Shown here piece after piece: positions 5,126 to 5,144 of a stretch of 5,144 nucleotides of DNA. The position numbers and the translations under genes are program-made. Position 1 is the first letter of the stretch. Every line of letters begins with the position of its first letter. The stretch comes from Geobacter sp. (GTDB taxonomy: Bacteria > Desulfobacterota > Desulfuromonadia > Geobacterales > Geobacteraceae). Under the pieces are notes generated by a model, which saw nothing but the letters and a program-made list of their open reading frames with translations, did no database searches and was not told the DNA's origin. The stretch is taken from positions 350 through 5,493 of the forward strand of contig DNRQ01000103.1 of assembly GCA_003499925.1 (NCBI GenBank), written 5' to 3'.

Positions 5126-5144
5126 ATGATTCACGGAATCACCG

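Noticed and set aside
4832..5134. Minus-strand small proteins containing NHVGWAVPT or GRAHHQD-like peptides
   Set aside because: These come from reading through the palindromic repeat 5068-5125 and antisense cbiD; they are typical spurious translations of such repeats.

Overview
The window reads as a GC-rich chromosomal segment from a Geobacter-like anaerobe (Desulfuromonadota). I infer this from the anaerobic cobalamin genes (short CbiX, CbiC, CbiD), the codon use and the gene style; no marker gene fixes the species. It contains one divergent promoter region: aroF runs leftward, and a tightly packed operon of five genes runs rightward.

Left part (1-714, minus strand): the first 238 codons of aroF, the DAHP synthase that opens the shikimate pathway; the 3' end lies outside the window. 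Between aroF and the rightward operon is a gap of 345 bases (715-1059), which is the most interesting part of the window. On the minus strand, in the direction of aroF, it holds a short ORF of 28 codons (954-868). Residues 6-20 are YFSFINFYFWCGFYF: 10 of 15 residues are Phe, Tyr or Trp. It is followed by three stem-loops and segments that can pair in alternative ways, including one complementary to the aroF ribosome binding site. This has the design of a leader-peptide attenuator that senses all three aromatic amino acids at the first step of their synthesis.

Right part (1060-5040, plus strand): a YqaA/DedA-like membrane protein, an M16 zinc peptidase, then cbiX, cbiC and cbiD. The three cbi genes encode cobalt chelation of sirohydrochlorin, the final methyl migration giving cobyrinic acid, and the C1 methylation/ring-contraction-stage step of anaerobic B12 synthesis. 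Gaps are 13, 25, -1 and 89 bases, so one transcript is likely, probably continuing into further cbi genes to the right. A TTGACA-N17-TAATTT promoter sits so close to the first start codon that the mRNA may be leaderless.

Right edge (5068-5125): a compact nested palindrome of the dispersed GTAGGGTGGGC...GCCCACCCTAC type lies just after cbiD. It looks like a REP/MITE-like repeat, possibly also acting as an RNA hairpin at the end of the gene.
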